A DNA stretch of 64,000 nucleotides from Raphanus sativus (GCF_000801105.2 NC_079514.1:27986227-28050226); one strand, 5' to 3'. Counted from the first letter of the stretch, positions 23,956 to 34,795 are shown. Notes: generated by a model from the letters alone, not told the origin. Numbers and translations: made by a program.

Positions 23956-24123
23956 TTTAAAATGTTTGGAAAACTCCAAGAAAATGCTGGAATCATTTGT
24001 CAAGGAGTAATGAAATTTTGCTGAGAAGCGAGCGGATAAGATATGCAATTCGGTTCGAAACCATTAGCTAAGCATGTCGTCGTCTCCTACCACTGGCAGC
24101 AGTGACCAACGAACAACAAATCG

Positions 24124-24740
24124 ATGTTCGCTTCTTCCCTTAGAGCCTTACTCTGCTCACCAACTATGATGTCTCTGCGTACTTACGGATCTCTAATTCC
24201 GGGATTCCCAGTTTCTCCATCTCCGATGAGAATCCGTCCTACTCTTAATAGTTCGCGGCGAATCGTCAATTGCTACTCTAACCACAAAGTTTCGCGCCAA
24301 ATAGTCGCTGAGGAACTGTCGATTTCAATGTACAATCGGTGGATTCGGTATGGCTGCAAAAGAAGAGGAGGAATCGACGAAGCTATGTCTCTCCTCGCCG
24401 AATGGGATTCTCTCGGCTCCCATCCCGAACCTCTTTCCTACGTTACTTTGATCGAAACACTCTCTGATCTCGGGAGGACGCTCGAAGCTGATGCTCTTTT
24501 CCAAGAAGCGATCCGATTCGGTCTCCATGGAAGCTATCCCCTTAGGTTTTACAACGCCTTGCTCGGCGGCTACTTGAGAAAAGGCCAGCTTGAGTTTGCT
24601 CTTAGGGTTTTGGATCATATGGAACTGGGAAACGTTGACAAGAATCAAGAAACGTGTGAGATTCTCTTGAACTATTACGTCACTGCTGGGAGATTGGAGG
24701 AATATTGGCGTGTGGTTAATGAGATGAAGAAGAGGAAGTT
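24124..24740 (+). pseudogene. PPR gene copy A, split by a copia insertion (5' part)
   Basis: Starts ATG at 24124 and encodes the same protein as the intact PPR gene at 37154 with few differences: a transit-peptide-like N-terminus followed by P-class PPR repeats. At 24741 the copia LTR begins within the codon series, so translation would run into the LTR and stop after 232 residues. The gene resumes at 30603. The copy has an upstream ATG context that copy B lacks. P-class PPR proteins normally bind organelle transcripts; this copy should be null. Confidence 0.9.
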
Positions 24741-25664
24741 TGTTGGGTTCCTTCTAGATGGAGAAAACCCATTGGGTTTGGTTGGTGATAACCAAACTTG
24801 GAAGTTGGGCCATTGGTATTAGTCCATGAGATTAGTATTGGGTCTTGGAGGTTATTAGGGTTAGTGAGACACCATATAAAGTCTCTTAACCTAATTGTGC
24901 TATACACAGGAGAAACAACACAAGAAAAGAAAGAAGAGTACTCAAGAAGACTCTTAAGACAAAAGAGAGAAAAACAGAGAAGAAGGCAGATTCGTCTGGG
25001 TTTGTCAAGGCAGAGTTTGGAGGGTCAAACGGATCCTGATCGGGCTGATATTCTGTGGTAAGCTTCATCAGTCAGTGGGTTAAAGGTTCACCGAAGGGAT
25101 TTGGATTCTAACGGTTGTATCTTCTGTTGTCTGGGTTTTGGTAAAACTGGTCGTCACAGTTCTTCAGCAGTACTGTCTTGAGTGTTTGGTAAATCCGACG
25201 GTGAGATCTTCTCTGATTGAGCTGAGATTTGGCAGAAGTGTTGTGGACTTGTTCATCTTGGATTTGTACGGTGGGATTAGTCTCTGGTTGCCGGAATCCA
25301 TGTGAACTGAGGTCGTCTTGTTGCTGCCGGTTTTGAAACTTTGTGTTGCTCTCTTGTTGTTGTTGTTCTTGTGTTGGAGATAGCTCTTTGTAGCTAGAGT
25401 CTCTGTTCTGTTCAGGTTGTTGAACAGGGAGGACGTGGTTGTACTCACATACATTTATATAGTGGATTGTTGAGTGGACTACGGTTCCGTGGTTTTTTCT
25501 TCTCACATCGAAGAGGTTTTCCACGTAAAAAGTGCTTGTCTCATTTAGTTTCTGCTTATACTATATTCTGCTATCGTCGAAGTATTTTCCTCACAGGTTC
25601 ACACAAGGTCAGGGGAAACACGACCGTTAAGTTCCGCTGCGCCGTGTGCCTTATTTCCCCAACA
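24741..25664 (+). repeat. Ty1-copia 5' LTR (924 bp)
   Basis: Bounded by TGTTGGG at 24741 and CCCCAACA at 25664 and flanked on the left by the target copy AAGTT (24736-24740). It matches the 3' LTR closely but keeps about 33 bp (around 24888-24920) that the 3' LTR lacks. Confidence 0.93.
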
Positions 25665-25667
25665 GAG

Positions 25668-25679
25668 TGGTATCAGAGC
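25668..25679 (+). other. copia primer-binding site (initiator Met tRNA type)
   Basis: TGGTATCAGAGC lies three bases after the 5' LTR end. It is the standard plant copia site complementary to the 3' end of initiator methionine tRNA and primes minus-strand cDNA. Confidence 0.93.
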
Positions 25680-25733
25680 TTCTGGTTTTAGAGCTTTGGG
25701 TTTGATAACTTCGGGTTATTGTTGCTTGTGTGA

Positions 25734-26534
25734 ATGATGGAGAATATGGGCAGGATGGAAAATATGGGCAGGATGATAAGCTTGAATGGTGCTAACTATC
25801 ATCTATGGAAGGGCAAGATGGAGGATTTGCTCTTTGTTAAAGAATTCCATGTTCCTGTCTTCGAGGAAAAGAAACCTGAGAAGAAGACTGATGAAGAGTG
25901 GAAGCTGCAGCATCGCCAAGTGTGTGGGTTGATAAGGCAGTGGGTAGATGATAATGTGTTGCATCATATTGAGACTGAGACGGATGCTCGTTCTTTGTGG
26001 AAGAAGCTGGAGCAGTTATATGCTAAGAAGACCGGAAATAACAAGATGTACATGATCAAGAAGTTGATTGAGCTGAGGTATCAGGAGGGGACTCCGATGA
26101 CAGATCACTTGAATGCGTTTCAGGGATTACTCAACAAGCTGTCTGATATGGGCATCAAGTTTGATGATGAGATTCACGGTCTGTGGCTTCTCGGTACTTT
26201 ACCGGATTCTTGGGAGGTTTTCAGGATGTCTCTTTGTAACTCCGCATCGGAAGGTGTTATTTCGATGGATTCAGTGAAGAAAAGTGTTCTTAATGAGGAA
26301 GCAAGAAGGCAGTCGAATGCTAGTAGTTCGCGTTTAGATGTCTTTGTTACTGAGTCAAGAGGGAGGAGTTCAAGTAGAGATCCCAAGAGGGACAAGAACA
26401 GGAGCAGGAGCAAGTCTAATAGATTTGCAAATATGGAGTGCTATTTCTGTCATAAGAAAGGGCACATGAAGAAGGATTGCTGGAAGTTGAAAAACAAGCA
26501 GCAAGGAAATCAGAAGAAAAGGTGGATCGGGTGA
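25734..26534 (+). CDS. Ty1-copia gag
   Basis: A frame of 266 residues starting at ATG 25734, 70 bp after the 5' LTR. It carries the copia gag opening (NYHLWKGKMEDLL), a UBN2-like gag core and a CCHC zinc knuckle (CYFCHKKGHMKKDC) near residues 236-249, preceded by an Arg/Ser-rich stretch. Gag packages the element RNA. Plant copia elements normally have a single gag-pol frame. Here the gag frame ends at 26534 while pol is open from 26477 in the -1 frame. The likely cause is loss of one A in the run at 26517-26520; a programmed shift is less likely. Confidence 0.85.
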   Translation: MMENMGRMENMGRMISLNGANYHLWKGKMEDLLFVKEFHVPVFEEKKPEKKTDEEWKLQHRQVCGLIRQWVDDNVLHHIETETDARSLWKKLEQLYAKKTGNNKMYMIKKLIELRYQEGTPMTDHLNAFQGLLNKLSDMGIKFDDEIHGLWLLGTLPDSWEVFRMSLCNSASEGVISMDSVKKSVLNEEARRQSNASSSRLDVFVTESRGRSSSRDPKRDKNRSRSKSNRFANMECYFCHKKGHMKKDCWKLKNKQQGNQKKRWIG

Positions 26535-29191
26535 CCGTCACCGAAGATCAGTTTCTCATTCTTCTTGAGGGTGATGCCATTAATGTTGCATGCCAGGATA
26601 CCAGTTGGGTGATTGATAGTGGAGCTACTACTCATGCCACATCACAGCGGGATTTGTTTTCTACCTATAGTACAGGTAATTATGGTTCTGTGAAGATGGG
26701 GAATGATGCGATGGCTCAGGTTGCTGGCATTGGTGATGTTTGCTTGGAGACTAGTCTTGGGACTAGGCTGGTGCTTAAGGATGTTAAGCATGTCCCAGAT
26801 ATTCGGATGAATCTGATTTCTACGGGAAGACTTGATGATGAGGGTTATTTCAGTTTGCACGGTGGTGGTAAATGGAAGCTCTCTCGTGGTTCTTTGATTG
26901 TGGCTCGAGGTGAGAAGTCTTCATCTTTCTATTGGATCCAGGCTAAGGTCTCCAGGGATGCTGTTAATGCGGTGGAGAATGATAATGCCATGGAGCTATG
27001 GCATAAGAGACTCGGTCACATGAGTGAGAAGGGAATGGCTGTGTTGTCTAAGAATGAGGTGATTCCAGGAATCTCTGGTTTGCACCTGCAGAAGTGTTCG
27101 CATTGCTTTGCGGGAAAACAACACAGGATATCTTTCAAGTCTTTTGCGCCTTCTAGGAAACCCGAGGTACTGGATTTGGTACACTCAGATGTGTGTGGTC
27201 CAATGAAGACAAGATCTCTTGGCGGTGCATCGTATTTTGTGACTTTCATTGATGATCATTCAAGGAAGTTGTGGGTATTTCCTATGAGGACGAAAAATCA
27301 GGTGCTGGAATATTTCAAGCATTTTGTGGCGTTGGTTGAGAGACAAATGGGGAAGAAGCTGAAGTGTATCCGCAGTGATAATGGTGGAGAGTATATTGGA
27401 CCATTTGATGCTTATTGCAAAGAGCATGGAATAAGGCATCAGTTCACGTCGCCTTATACTCCACAGTTGAACGGGTTGGCTGAAAGGATGAACAGGACGA
27501 TTGTCGAGAGGATGAGATGTTTGATCTCACAGTCAGGCTTATCGATGACTTTCTGGGCAGAAGCTTTGAACACGGTGGTTCATGTGCTGAATTTGTCACC
27601 AAATGCTCCATTGGAGGGTGATATTCCAGAGAGGGTTTGGACTGGTAAGGATTCTTCTTACAGTCACTTGAGGGTCTTTGGGTGTACGGCATTTGTTCAT
27701 ATTCCCAAGGTTGATAGATCGAAGCTTGATATGAAGTCGCGGCAGTGTGTGTTCATCGGCTATGGTCAGGATGAGTTTGGGTACAGATTTTATGATCCCG
27801 TTGAGAAGAAGCTCGTAAGGAGCAGAAATGTTGTGTTCATGGAAGATCAAACGATTAAGGACATTGAAAAGTCCAAAATTCCAACTCAGGTTTATGAAGG
27901 TTTGATCGATATAGATGCTACTCCTTCTACATCAGTCCACGGTGAAGTTGAGGTTGAGGTTCAGGATGGTACACCCGGTGCAGATGCTCCCGCACATGAA
28001 GATGGCAATGGTGATCATGGTGACGATCATGGTGAGACACCAGCTGCTGAGAACCAACCTACTGTTGTTAGAAGATCCACAAGGGGTCTTAAACCGTCGA
28101 CAAGGTATGATCCTAGTGAGTATGTTTTACTTACTGATGGAGGAGAGCCTGAAAGCTATTATGAAGCTTTGGAGGATGAGCACAAGGATCTGTGGTTTGG
28201 AGCCATGGATGAGGAGATGGATTCTTTTGAAGAGAATCACACTTTTGAGTTGGTGGAATTGCATAAGGGCAAGAAGGTTTTGCTTAATATGTGGGTGTAC
28301 AGAATTAAGCATGAGGATGGAAAGCCACTTCGATACAAGGCTAGATTGGTTGTGAAAGGTTACATCCAAAAGAAGGGGATTGATTATGATGAAATCTTTT
28401 CTCCTGTTGTGAAGATGTCATCCATTCGGGTTGTGCTTGGATTGGCAGCGCGCCTTGATCTAGAGGTTGAGCAAATGGATGTGAAGACTGCTTTCCTTCA
28501 TGGTGATTTGGAGGAAGAGATTTACATGGAACAACCGGAAGGCTATGTTAAAGAGGGCAAGGAAAATTTGGTTTGCCGCTTGAAGAAAAGCCTTTATGGA
28601 TTGAAGCAAGCACCGAGGCAGCGGTACATGAAGTTCAAGTCTGTTATGGGGGAGCATGGTTATGCAGAGACTGATTCAGACCAGTGCGTATTTGTGAAGG
28701 TGTTTAGTGAGGATGATTTTATCATCTTGTTGCTGTATGTCGATGATATGTTGATTGTGGGCAAGAACATGGACAGAATTAAAGAGCTAAAAGAGCAGCT
28801 CGGGATGTCCTTTGCCATGAAAGATATGGGTCCAGCGAAACATATTCTCGGTATGAGAATTGTTAGAGACAGAGGTGAGAAGCTGATTCATTTGTCTCAG
28901 GAGAGGTACATTGAAAAGGTACTTAAAAGGTTTCATATGGACAAGTCTAAAGTGTTGAGTACCCCGCTTGCACCACACTTAAGACTGAGCAGTCAACAGA
29001 GTCCGAAGACATATGAGGAGAAGGAAGATATGGCGAAGGTTCCATATGCTTCTGCAGTTGGTAGTTTGATGTATGCCATGGTCTGTACAAGACCGGATTT
29101 AGCCTACGCCGTTGGAGTTGTCAGCAGGTTTATCTCCAATCCGGGGAGAGAACATTGGAATGCTGTGAAGTGGATCTTGAGATATCTCTGA
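26477..29191 (+). CDS. Ty1-copia pol: protease, integrase, reverse transcriptase
   Basis: An open frame of 904 residues overlapping gag. In order: aspartic protease WVIDSGATTHAT; GAG-pre-integrase LWHKRLGHMS with a CSHC zinc pair; integrase DDE core (Asp in DLVHSDVCGPM, Asp in SDNGGEY, Glu in LAERMNRTIVERM); an acidic linker; reverse transcriptase with YGLKQAPRQ and LLYVDDML; and the connection to RNase H. Upstream residues of the listed frame belong to the overlap and are not a real start. A TGA at 29189-29191 ends it where an arginine (CGA) is expected, a change typical of methyl-cytosine deamination. The same frame then continues into RNase H. Confidence 0.9.
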   Translation: MLEVEKQAARKSEEKVDRVTVTEDQFLILLEGDAINVACQDTSWVIDSGATTHATSQRDLFSTYSTGNYGSVKMGNDAMAQVAGIGDVCLETSLGTRLVLKDVKHVPDIRMNLISTGRLDDEGYFSLHGGGKWKLSRGSLIVARGEKSSSFYWIQAKVSRDAVNAVENDNAMELWHKRLGHMSEKGMAVLSKNEVIPGISGLHLQKCSHCFAGKQHRISFKSFAPSRKPEVLDLVHSDVCGPMKTRSLGGASYFVTFIDDHSRKLWVFPMRTKNQVLEYFKHFVALVERQMGKKLKCIRSDNGGEYIGPFDAYCKEHGIRHQFTSPYTPQLNGLAERMNRTIVERMRCLISQSGLSMTFWAEALNTVVHVLNLSPNAPLEGDIPERVWTGKDSSYSHLRVFGCTAFVHIPKVDRSKLDMKSRQCVFIGYGQDEFGYRFYDPVEKKLVRSRNVVFMEDQTIKDIEKSKIPTQVYEGLIDIDATPSTSVHGEVEVEVQDGTPGADAPAHEDGNGDHGDDHGETPAAENQPTVVRRSTRGLKPSTRYDPSEYVLLTDGGEPESYYEALEDEHKDLWFGAMDEEMDSFEENHTFELVELHKGKKVLLNMWVYRIKHEDGKPLRYKARLVVKGYIQKKGIDYDEIFSPVVKMSSIRVVLGLAARLDLEVEQMDVKTAFLHGDLEEEIYMEQPEGYVKEGKENLVCRLKKSLYGLKQAPRQRYMKFKSVMGEHGYAETDSDQCVFVKVFSEDDFIILLLYVDDMLIVGKNMDRIKELKEQLGMSFAMKDMGPAKHILGMRIVRDRGEKLIHLSQERYIEKVLKRFHMDKSKVLSTPLAPHLRLSSQQSPKTYEEKEDMAKVPYASAVGSLMYAMVCTRPDLAYAVGVVSRFISNPGREHWNAVKWILRYL

Positions 29192-29728
29192 GGGACTTCT
29201 GATCTGAAGATTACATTTGGGGGTAAGAAGCCTTTGCTGGTTAGTTTCACTGATTCTGACATGTCTGGAGATGTTGATTCTAGCAAGTCTACTTCGGGTT
29301 ATTTAGTAACATTTGCGGGTGGAGTTGTGGCATGGCAGTCAAGGCTGCAAAAGTGCGTTGCACTATCTACCACTGAGGCAGAGTTCATTGCTGCAACTGA
29401 AGCTTGTAAAGAGTTGTTGTGGATGAAGAACTTCTGTGAAGAGATCGGTTTCAAGCAAGAAAAGTATGAGTTGTTTTGTGATAGTCAAAGCGCCATTTGT
29501 CTCGGGAAGAATTCTACATTTCATTCGAAGTCGAAACACATTCAGAGGAGGTATTACTGGATACGGGATGTGGTTGCTTCTAAGGAAGTGGAACTTGCAA
29601 AAGTTCATACGGATGATAATGGAGCTGATATGATGACAAAGTCTTTGCCGAGGGGGAAGCTTGAAGTATGCCGAGGGATAGCCGGAATGACTGTTTTCTC
29701 CACCGGGAGTTTGTTGGGTTCCTTCTAG
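29192..29728 (+). pseudogene. Ty1-copia RNase H end of pol, after a premature stop
   Basis: Same frame as the polymerase, separated only by the TGA at 29189. It shows copia RNase H sequence: SFTDSDMSGD, STSGYLVTFAGG, ALSTTEAEF with its catalytic glutamate region, and SKHIQRRYYWIRD. It runs 17 bases into the 3' LTR before its stop. RNase H removes the RNA strand during reverse transcription. Without readthrough of the TGA the element lacks it. Confidence 0.85.
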
Positions 29729-30602
29729 ATGGAGGAAACCCATTGGGTTTGGTTGGTGATAACCAAACTTGGAAGTTGGGCCATTGGTATTAGTCCATGA
29801 GATTAGTATTGGGCCTTGGAGGTTATTAGGGTTAGTGAGACACCATATAAATTTTCTTAACGAAAAGAAAGAAGAGTACTCAAGAAGACTTTTAAGACAA
29901 AAGAGAGAAAAAGAGAGAAGAAGGCATATTCGTCTGGGTTTGTCAAGGCAGATTTTGGAGGGTCAAACGGATCCTGATCGGGCTGATATTCTGTGGGAAG
30001 CTTCTTCAGTCAGTGGGTTAAAGGTTCACCGAAGGGATTTGGATTCTAACGGTTGGATCTTCTGTTGTCTGGGTTTTGGTGAAGCTGGTCGTCACAGTTC
30101 TTCAGCAGTACTGTCTTGAGTGTTTGGTAAATCCGACGGTGAGATCTTCTCTGATTGAGCTGAGATTTGGCAGAAGTGTTGTGGACTTGTTCATCTTGGA
30201 TTTGTACGGTGGGATTAGTCTCTGGTTGCCGGAATCCTTATGAGCTGAGGTCGTCTTGTTGCTGCCGGTTTTGAAACTTTGTGTTGCTATCTTGTTGTTG
30301 TTGTTCTTGTGTTGGAGATAGCTCTTTGTAGCTAGAGTCTCTGTTCTGTTCAGGTTGTTGAACAGGGAGGACGTGGTTGTACTCACATACATTTATATAG
30401 TGGATTGTTGAGTGAACTACGGTCCCGTGGTTTTTCCTTCTCACATCGAGAAGGTTTTCCACGTAAAAAGTGCTTGTCTCATTTAGTTTCTGTTTATACT
30501 ATATTCTGCTATCGTCGAAGTATTTTCCTCACAGGTTCACACAAGGTCAGGGGAAACACGACCGTTAAGTTCCGCTGCGCCGTGTGCCTTATTTCCCCAA
30601 CA
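29712..30602 (+). repeat. Ty1-copia 3' LTR (891 bp)
   Basis: Starts TGTTGGG at 29712, ends CCCCAACA at 30602, and is followed by AAGTT (30603-30607). It matches the 5' LTR except for scattered substitutions and a deletion of about 33 bp. Confidence 0.93.
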
Positions 30603-30735
30603 AAGTTTCCTTTGACTTCTTTTGTCTATGGGAAGATCATAAGTATTTACAGAGACAATGGTATGTGGAAGAAAGCGTTAGGGATTGTTGAAGAGATTAG
30701 CGAGATCGGTTTGCCGATGGATGTGGTGTTATACA
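30603..30735 (+). pseudogene. PPR gene copy A, part beyond the copia insertion (truncated)
   Basis: Picks up exactly where the 5' part stops (the repeated AAGTT, then SFVYGKIISIYRDNGMWKKA and EISEIGLPMDVVLY) and matches the intact copy up to 30735. Similarity then ends abruptly within a PPR repeat and unrelated DNA follows. Copy A therefore lacked its C-terminal half independently of the copia insertion. Confidence 0.88.
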
Positions 30736-31066
30736 TCGTGAAAACTTTCTTCAAAATGAAGTAGGGTTGGAGCAAAACTTTTTTCAAAATGGAGCAAAAA
30801 GTGAAAAATGAAGTGGGATTGGAGATGGTCTAAGTTGTATTCATTACCTTAGTTTTAAACACAGAGATAGTCTAAGTTGTATTCATTACCTTAGTTTTAA
30901 ACACGCGTGAACCATCTGATAGAGCATATGAACCTATCTCTCTCATAATCTTGCTTTGATCACATGAACACAAAGAATTAAATATTATATCTTTATGTAG
31001 TATCATAAGAATTAAATATTATATCTTTATGAACTAGTATATATCTTGAAAAAAATTCATAAAAAT
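30736..31066. other. Spacer between the tandem copies, MITE-like fragment
   Basis: Contains GATTGGAGATGGTCTAAG and related TGGAGC motifs typical of short Brassicaceae MITEs. A segment AGTCTAAGTTGTATTCATTA or its near-copy occurs in tandem at about 30825-30863 and 30868-30904. No gene. Confidence 0.5.
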
Positions 31067-32014
31067 ATTCCAACTAAATTTTGTTACTTTTAATATTCAA
31101 TATTTTTATTATTTGGTTTAACACTTAAATTAATTATTTTATTTATTTTCTTATACAAGCTTTTAAAATGTGCACATTTTAATACCCAATATATTTCTAT
31201 TTTAATCATAAATATTAGTATGTTTTATATGGAATTTTAAAATTCTCCAAATCTAAGAAAAAAACTTTTTTAAATATTTTTTAAGTTTAAGGAAGGAAAG
31301 TACTGAATTATGGAGAAAATTTAAAATTTAGAAAAAATAATTATTAACGAAAAAATATAATTTTTCAGAAAATGAATTAAATTTGATGCTTAAAACTTAA
31401 AAAAAAAAAAATACTTTAAGATTTTTTTGTAAACTTTAAAGAATATTTTAATTTCATTTGAAATTTATTTATATTTAAGTTAAAATAAATACAGTTTGAA
31501 AATTAAAATGATCATACATTTATAAGTTTGTGTATTAACCTAAAAATAATTATTTTTTAAGATATGAAATTGGATATGAAGAAATTTGTATATTAAAAAC
31601 TTCAATAAAATTTAAGTTCTAATTGATGAAATTTAGATGAAGAAAATAAATTGTAAAATAAATTGAAATTTTTGAAATAATTCATCATTTATTTTGGGGA
31701 AATTGTCACTAATACCATTTTTCTTATACCACTTTTCAATTATACACTAACCAATATACCACCAGATTTTTTATTGTCAAAATACCATTGTACCCTTAAA
31801 TAATTAAACCTAAATTACTCTGCTTCTCCCCCCTCCCCGCGACCTGTTAGTTATCACTTCCGACGATCTCCGACGGCGACCTCCGACGATCCGAAGACCT
31901 ACGACGATCTCCAATGGTCTAACTGCACTGAAGCGAGTGATAAGGTGCGATCGTAGATTGATTGATCCTGTGAGGATCATTGTGCTTTTGATTTGACATT
32001 TTGTTTCGATTTTT

Positions 32015-32110
32015 GTGGCAGATTTAAAGGCGGTTTTGAGCGATGAGGAAGTCTACAACGAGGCAGCCATGGAGGCGTTTCCAGTGTACAATAAGATCAG
32101 TAGGGCGGGT
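32015..32110 (+). pseudogene. Captured exon of unknown gene in the Pack-MULE
   Basis: Following an acceptor-like TTTTTGTGGCAG, the segment encodes DLKAVLSDEEVYNEAAMEAF and a short continuation up to a donor-like GTGAGTT at about 32114. Base composition is gene-like and unlike the AT-rich surroundings, and a preceding GA/CT-rich stretch (31830-31930) looks like a 5' region. I do not recognise the protein. Confidence 0.4.
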
Positions 32111-32480
32111 GATGTGAGTTATCTTTTTAATCTGACTCGAATTGTATTCACTTCTAGTTCTATTGGATTAGGTTACTCTTCGCATGTTATTACATAGGAT
32201 CTAAATCAGCAAATGAAAGGTCGAGCAATTTTGAAACTTACACTTATTGGATAGGGAGATTACTCGTGCAGAGTTTGTGATATTAGTCTTTGCTACGGTT
32301 TTTCTTCTTTAGCTCCAGAGCAAGTAGAGTACTTTTAGACATAGTTCTGAAGAGATCTAGTTGTTTAAAATGAGAAAGTTTTCTCTTTTTTCTTTGCTAC
32401 AGAATGTTCATGAGCTTACGGCTTGATGATATACATGCAACACTTCTTTGTTCACTAGTACTGTTGATCCAATTGGATAT

Positions 32481-32878
32481 CGTGTTACGGATGCTTAGAA
32501 ACGCTAGACGTGTATGTAATTGTAACCCCCTCTATCTACATTTTCTTCTGAAAGTAGTCACATAACATCATTTGTCCGTGTACTGATATAGTGTTGTTAA
32601 ATTTCAGATGGCGGTTGGAATGTCAGACTGAGTGGATCAGTTTGATAATAGAGCAGAGTTAAAAAAAAAAATCTTCTCTATATTGCTAAGTAACTACTAA
32701 TATCACTTCTGTATATTATGACTGACTTTGGTTCCTAGATTAAACCTTAATGCTTGTTTTCTGAAACCACGGGTGTTGAAGCGTTGGGGATACTATCCAC
32801 TCATTCTAATAGGATCATGGGCATTTGGTACCATCAACCGTATTCATGATTTCATCGAGCCGTGCCATAAGATCGCCT
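32481..32878 (+). pseudogene. GCR1: Captured fragment of GCR1 (seven-transmembrane receptor)
   Basis: Three exon pieces fit plant GCR1, the cAMP-receptor-like seven-helix protein. About 32481-32511 reads RMLRNARR and ends at a donor GTATGT. 32608 to about 32661 starts MAVGMSD and continues VDQFDNRAELK. About 32761-32878 reads RWGYYPLILIGSWAFGT, then INRIHDFIEP. A TGA replaces the arginine codon after MAVGMSD. The last intron's donor and acceptor are degraded, and the conserved glycine after IEP is a cysteine. Only the region around helices 5-7 is present. Introns are retained, so genomic DNA was captured. Non-functional as a receptor. Confidence 0.85.
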
Positions 32879-32944
32879 GGATAATGAGTATATCGCAATG
32901 TCTCTTTATAAATTCTATTTGCCAATTTTTTGTATTTGCAGGAT

Positions 32945-34795
32945 GTCAATTTTATAAATGATATATAGACTCTTATAACAATAAATAAGATATTTAGAAC
33001 CCCTTATAAATGACTTATAAATTTATAAATAGTTTATTTAATTTTATAAATGATATATAGACTCTTATAAGAGATTTATAAGAATTTATATAGGTTTATA
33101 AATGGATTAAACAATGATTATAAACCAATATAGAAGGCTTAAGAACGAATTTATAAATGACTTATAAATTTATAAATAGTTTATATAATTTTATAAATGA
33201 TATATAGACTCTTATAAGAGATTTATAAGAATTTATATAGGTTTATAAATGGATTAAACAATGATTATAAACCAATAGAAGGAATAAGAAAGAATTTATA
33301 AAGGCTTATAACTAATTTATAAGTGTTTATAAAATTATTTTTATAAACTAATTTATAAAGATTATTAACTGATTTATAAAGGTTTATAAGCTAATTCATT
33401 AATATTTTTAGATTAATGTACAAAAACCTTATAAATGATTCATAACGATGTATAAATTAATCTATAAACTTATCTATAAATTGTCTTATAAGCCTTTCTA
33501 AATGTTATAGACTCTTATAAATGATTTAAAGACCTTTTAACTGATTTCTTTTATAAACTGTTTATGATTTTAAAAATTTCTTTATAAGCCTTTATAAATG
33601 GTTTATATACTCTCACAAATAATTTATAAACATTTATAAATGATTTACAAACTTTATAAATTGTTTTCTTATAAAATTTACAAAAAGATTTATAAACTCT
33701 TATTGATTATTTACATATTCTTTTAAACCCTTATAAATTATGTTACAATCTCTTATAAACTTTTTTATAAGCCTTTCTAAATTGTTATAGATTCTTATGA
33801 ATGATTTAGGGACTTTAGAAACTTTATCGAGGTACGAAGAAATAAATTGTTTACATACCTTTTGTAAAAGGTTTATAGACTCTTTATAAATGATTAATAA
33901 GCCGTTATAAATGGTTTTTAAACTTTTTAAAAAAAAATTATGAAATTTATAATTGATTTATAAACCCTTATGAATTATTTTCATACCTTTATAAACCTTA
34001 TAAATTATTTTTATAAACCTTTATGAGTTTTCGGCGACATTTGATTACATTGAAGAGTTTTATATATTCTTATAAATTAGTTTATAAACCTTTTAACCCC
34101 TTATAAAAACATTATTAATGAATTTATATACTCTTATAAATGATTTATGAGGATTTTTAAACTCTTATAGATATATTTATAAACCCTTATAAATTTATTT
34201 ATACACAACTGAATAAAGATTATTTATAATTACACACATAAAGATTATAAACTCTTACAACTGATTTTATAAACTCTTATTAGTAATTTTATAAACAATT
34301 ATTACTACCTATAATCTCTTGTAAATGGTTTTATATACTTTTTATTACTTATCAATGACTCATAAATAATTATAAAAGAATTACAAAGATTTATAAGAAA
34401 TTATAAACACTTATAAATATCTTTATAAAGTTTTACTTACAATTTTTGCAAGGATTTGTAAATTCTTCTAAATGATTTATTAACTCTTATAAATTATGTT
34501 ATCAAGATTGTTAAACTCTAATAATATTTTTATAAACCCTTATAAATAGATTTATAAACTCTTATAAATAATTTATAATCTCTTATAAATGATTTATAAA
34601 GTCTTATAAATGATTTTATAAATATTTTTAAGTGTTTTATGAACTTTATAGATGACTTTGTAAAAATATATAAATAATGGTTCATAAACTATTATAAATG
34701 GTTTATATACAAAATTGTTTTGTATATAAATAATGGTTCATATGATTGGTTTTGTAAACCTTTATAAACAGATATGAATAGGTTTATTAATCATT
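32945..34795. repeat. TTATAAA-rich array, about 1.85 kb
   Basis: Dozens of TTATAAA/TTTATAAA units spaced irregularly by about 10-30 bp, often as TTTATAAATGATTTATAAA. A longer tandem duplication is embedded: about 33005-33140 and 33150-33285, nearly identical, period about 145 bp. It lies inside the Pack-MULE between the GCR1 fragment and the minus-strand exons. No coding function. Confidence 0.85.

Larger units (their letters stand above)
24741..30602 (+). mobile_element. Ty1-copia LTR retrotransposon, nearly intact
   Basis: Complete element of 5862 bp: LTRs 24741-25664 and 29712-30602, target duplication AAGTT (24736-24740 and 30603-30607), tRNA-iMet primer site at 25668-25679, gag, protease, integrase, RT and RNase H in copia order. 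The empty site is preserved in the PPR copy at about 37731-37737. Only two coding lesions are evident: a frame change at the gag/protease junction and a TGA at 29189. The LTRs are very similar, so the insertion is recent and younger than the PPR duplication. Confidence 0.95.
22117..30735 (+). repeat. Tandem duplication, copy A (upstream region plus 5' part of a PPR gene)
   Basis: Once the hAT element (23276-23955) and the copia element (24741-30602) are set aside, this segment aligns with copy B from 31067 onwards through the PPR coding region. Similarity begins at ATTCCAACTAAATT in both copies. It ends at 30735 inside the PPR gene, so copy A lacks the gene's C-terminal half. Both copies have the same orientation. 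Confidence 0.85.

Noticed and set aside
25108..25524. Gln-rich antisense open frame within the copia LTR, repeated in the 3' LTR
   Set aside because: It is the reverse reading of LTR DNA with a GTT/TTG-rich stretch; the 3' LTR copy has different ends. No independent support for translation.
26477..26534. Programmed frameshift between copia gag and pol
   Set aside because: Plant copia elements normally use one frame, and the site is a simple A run where one lost base explains the change; a functional slip signal was not seen.
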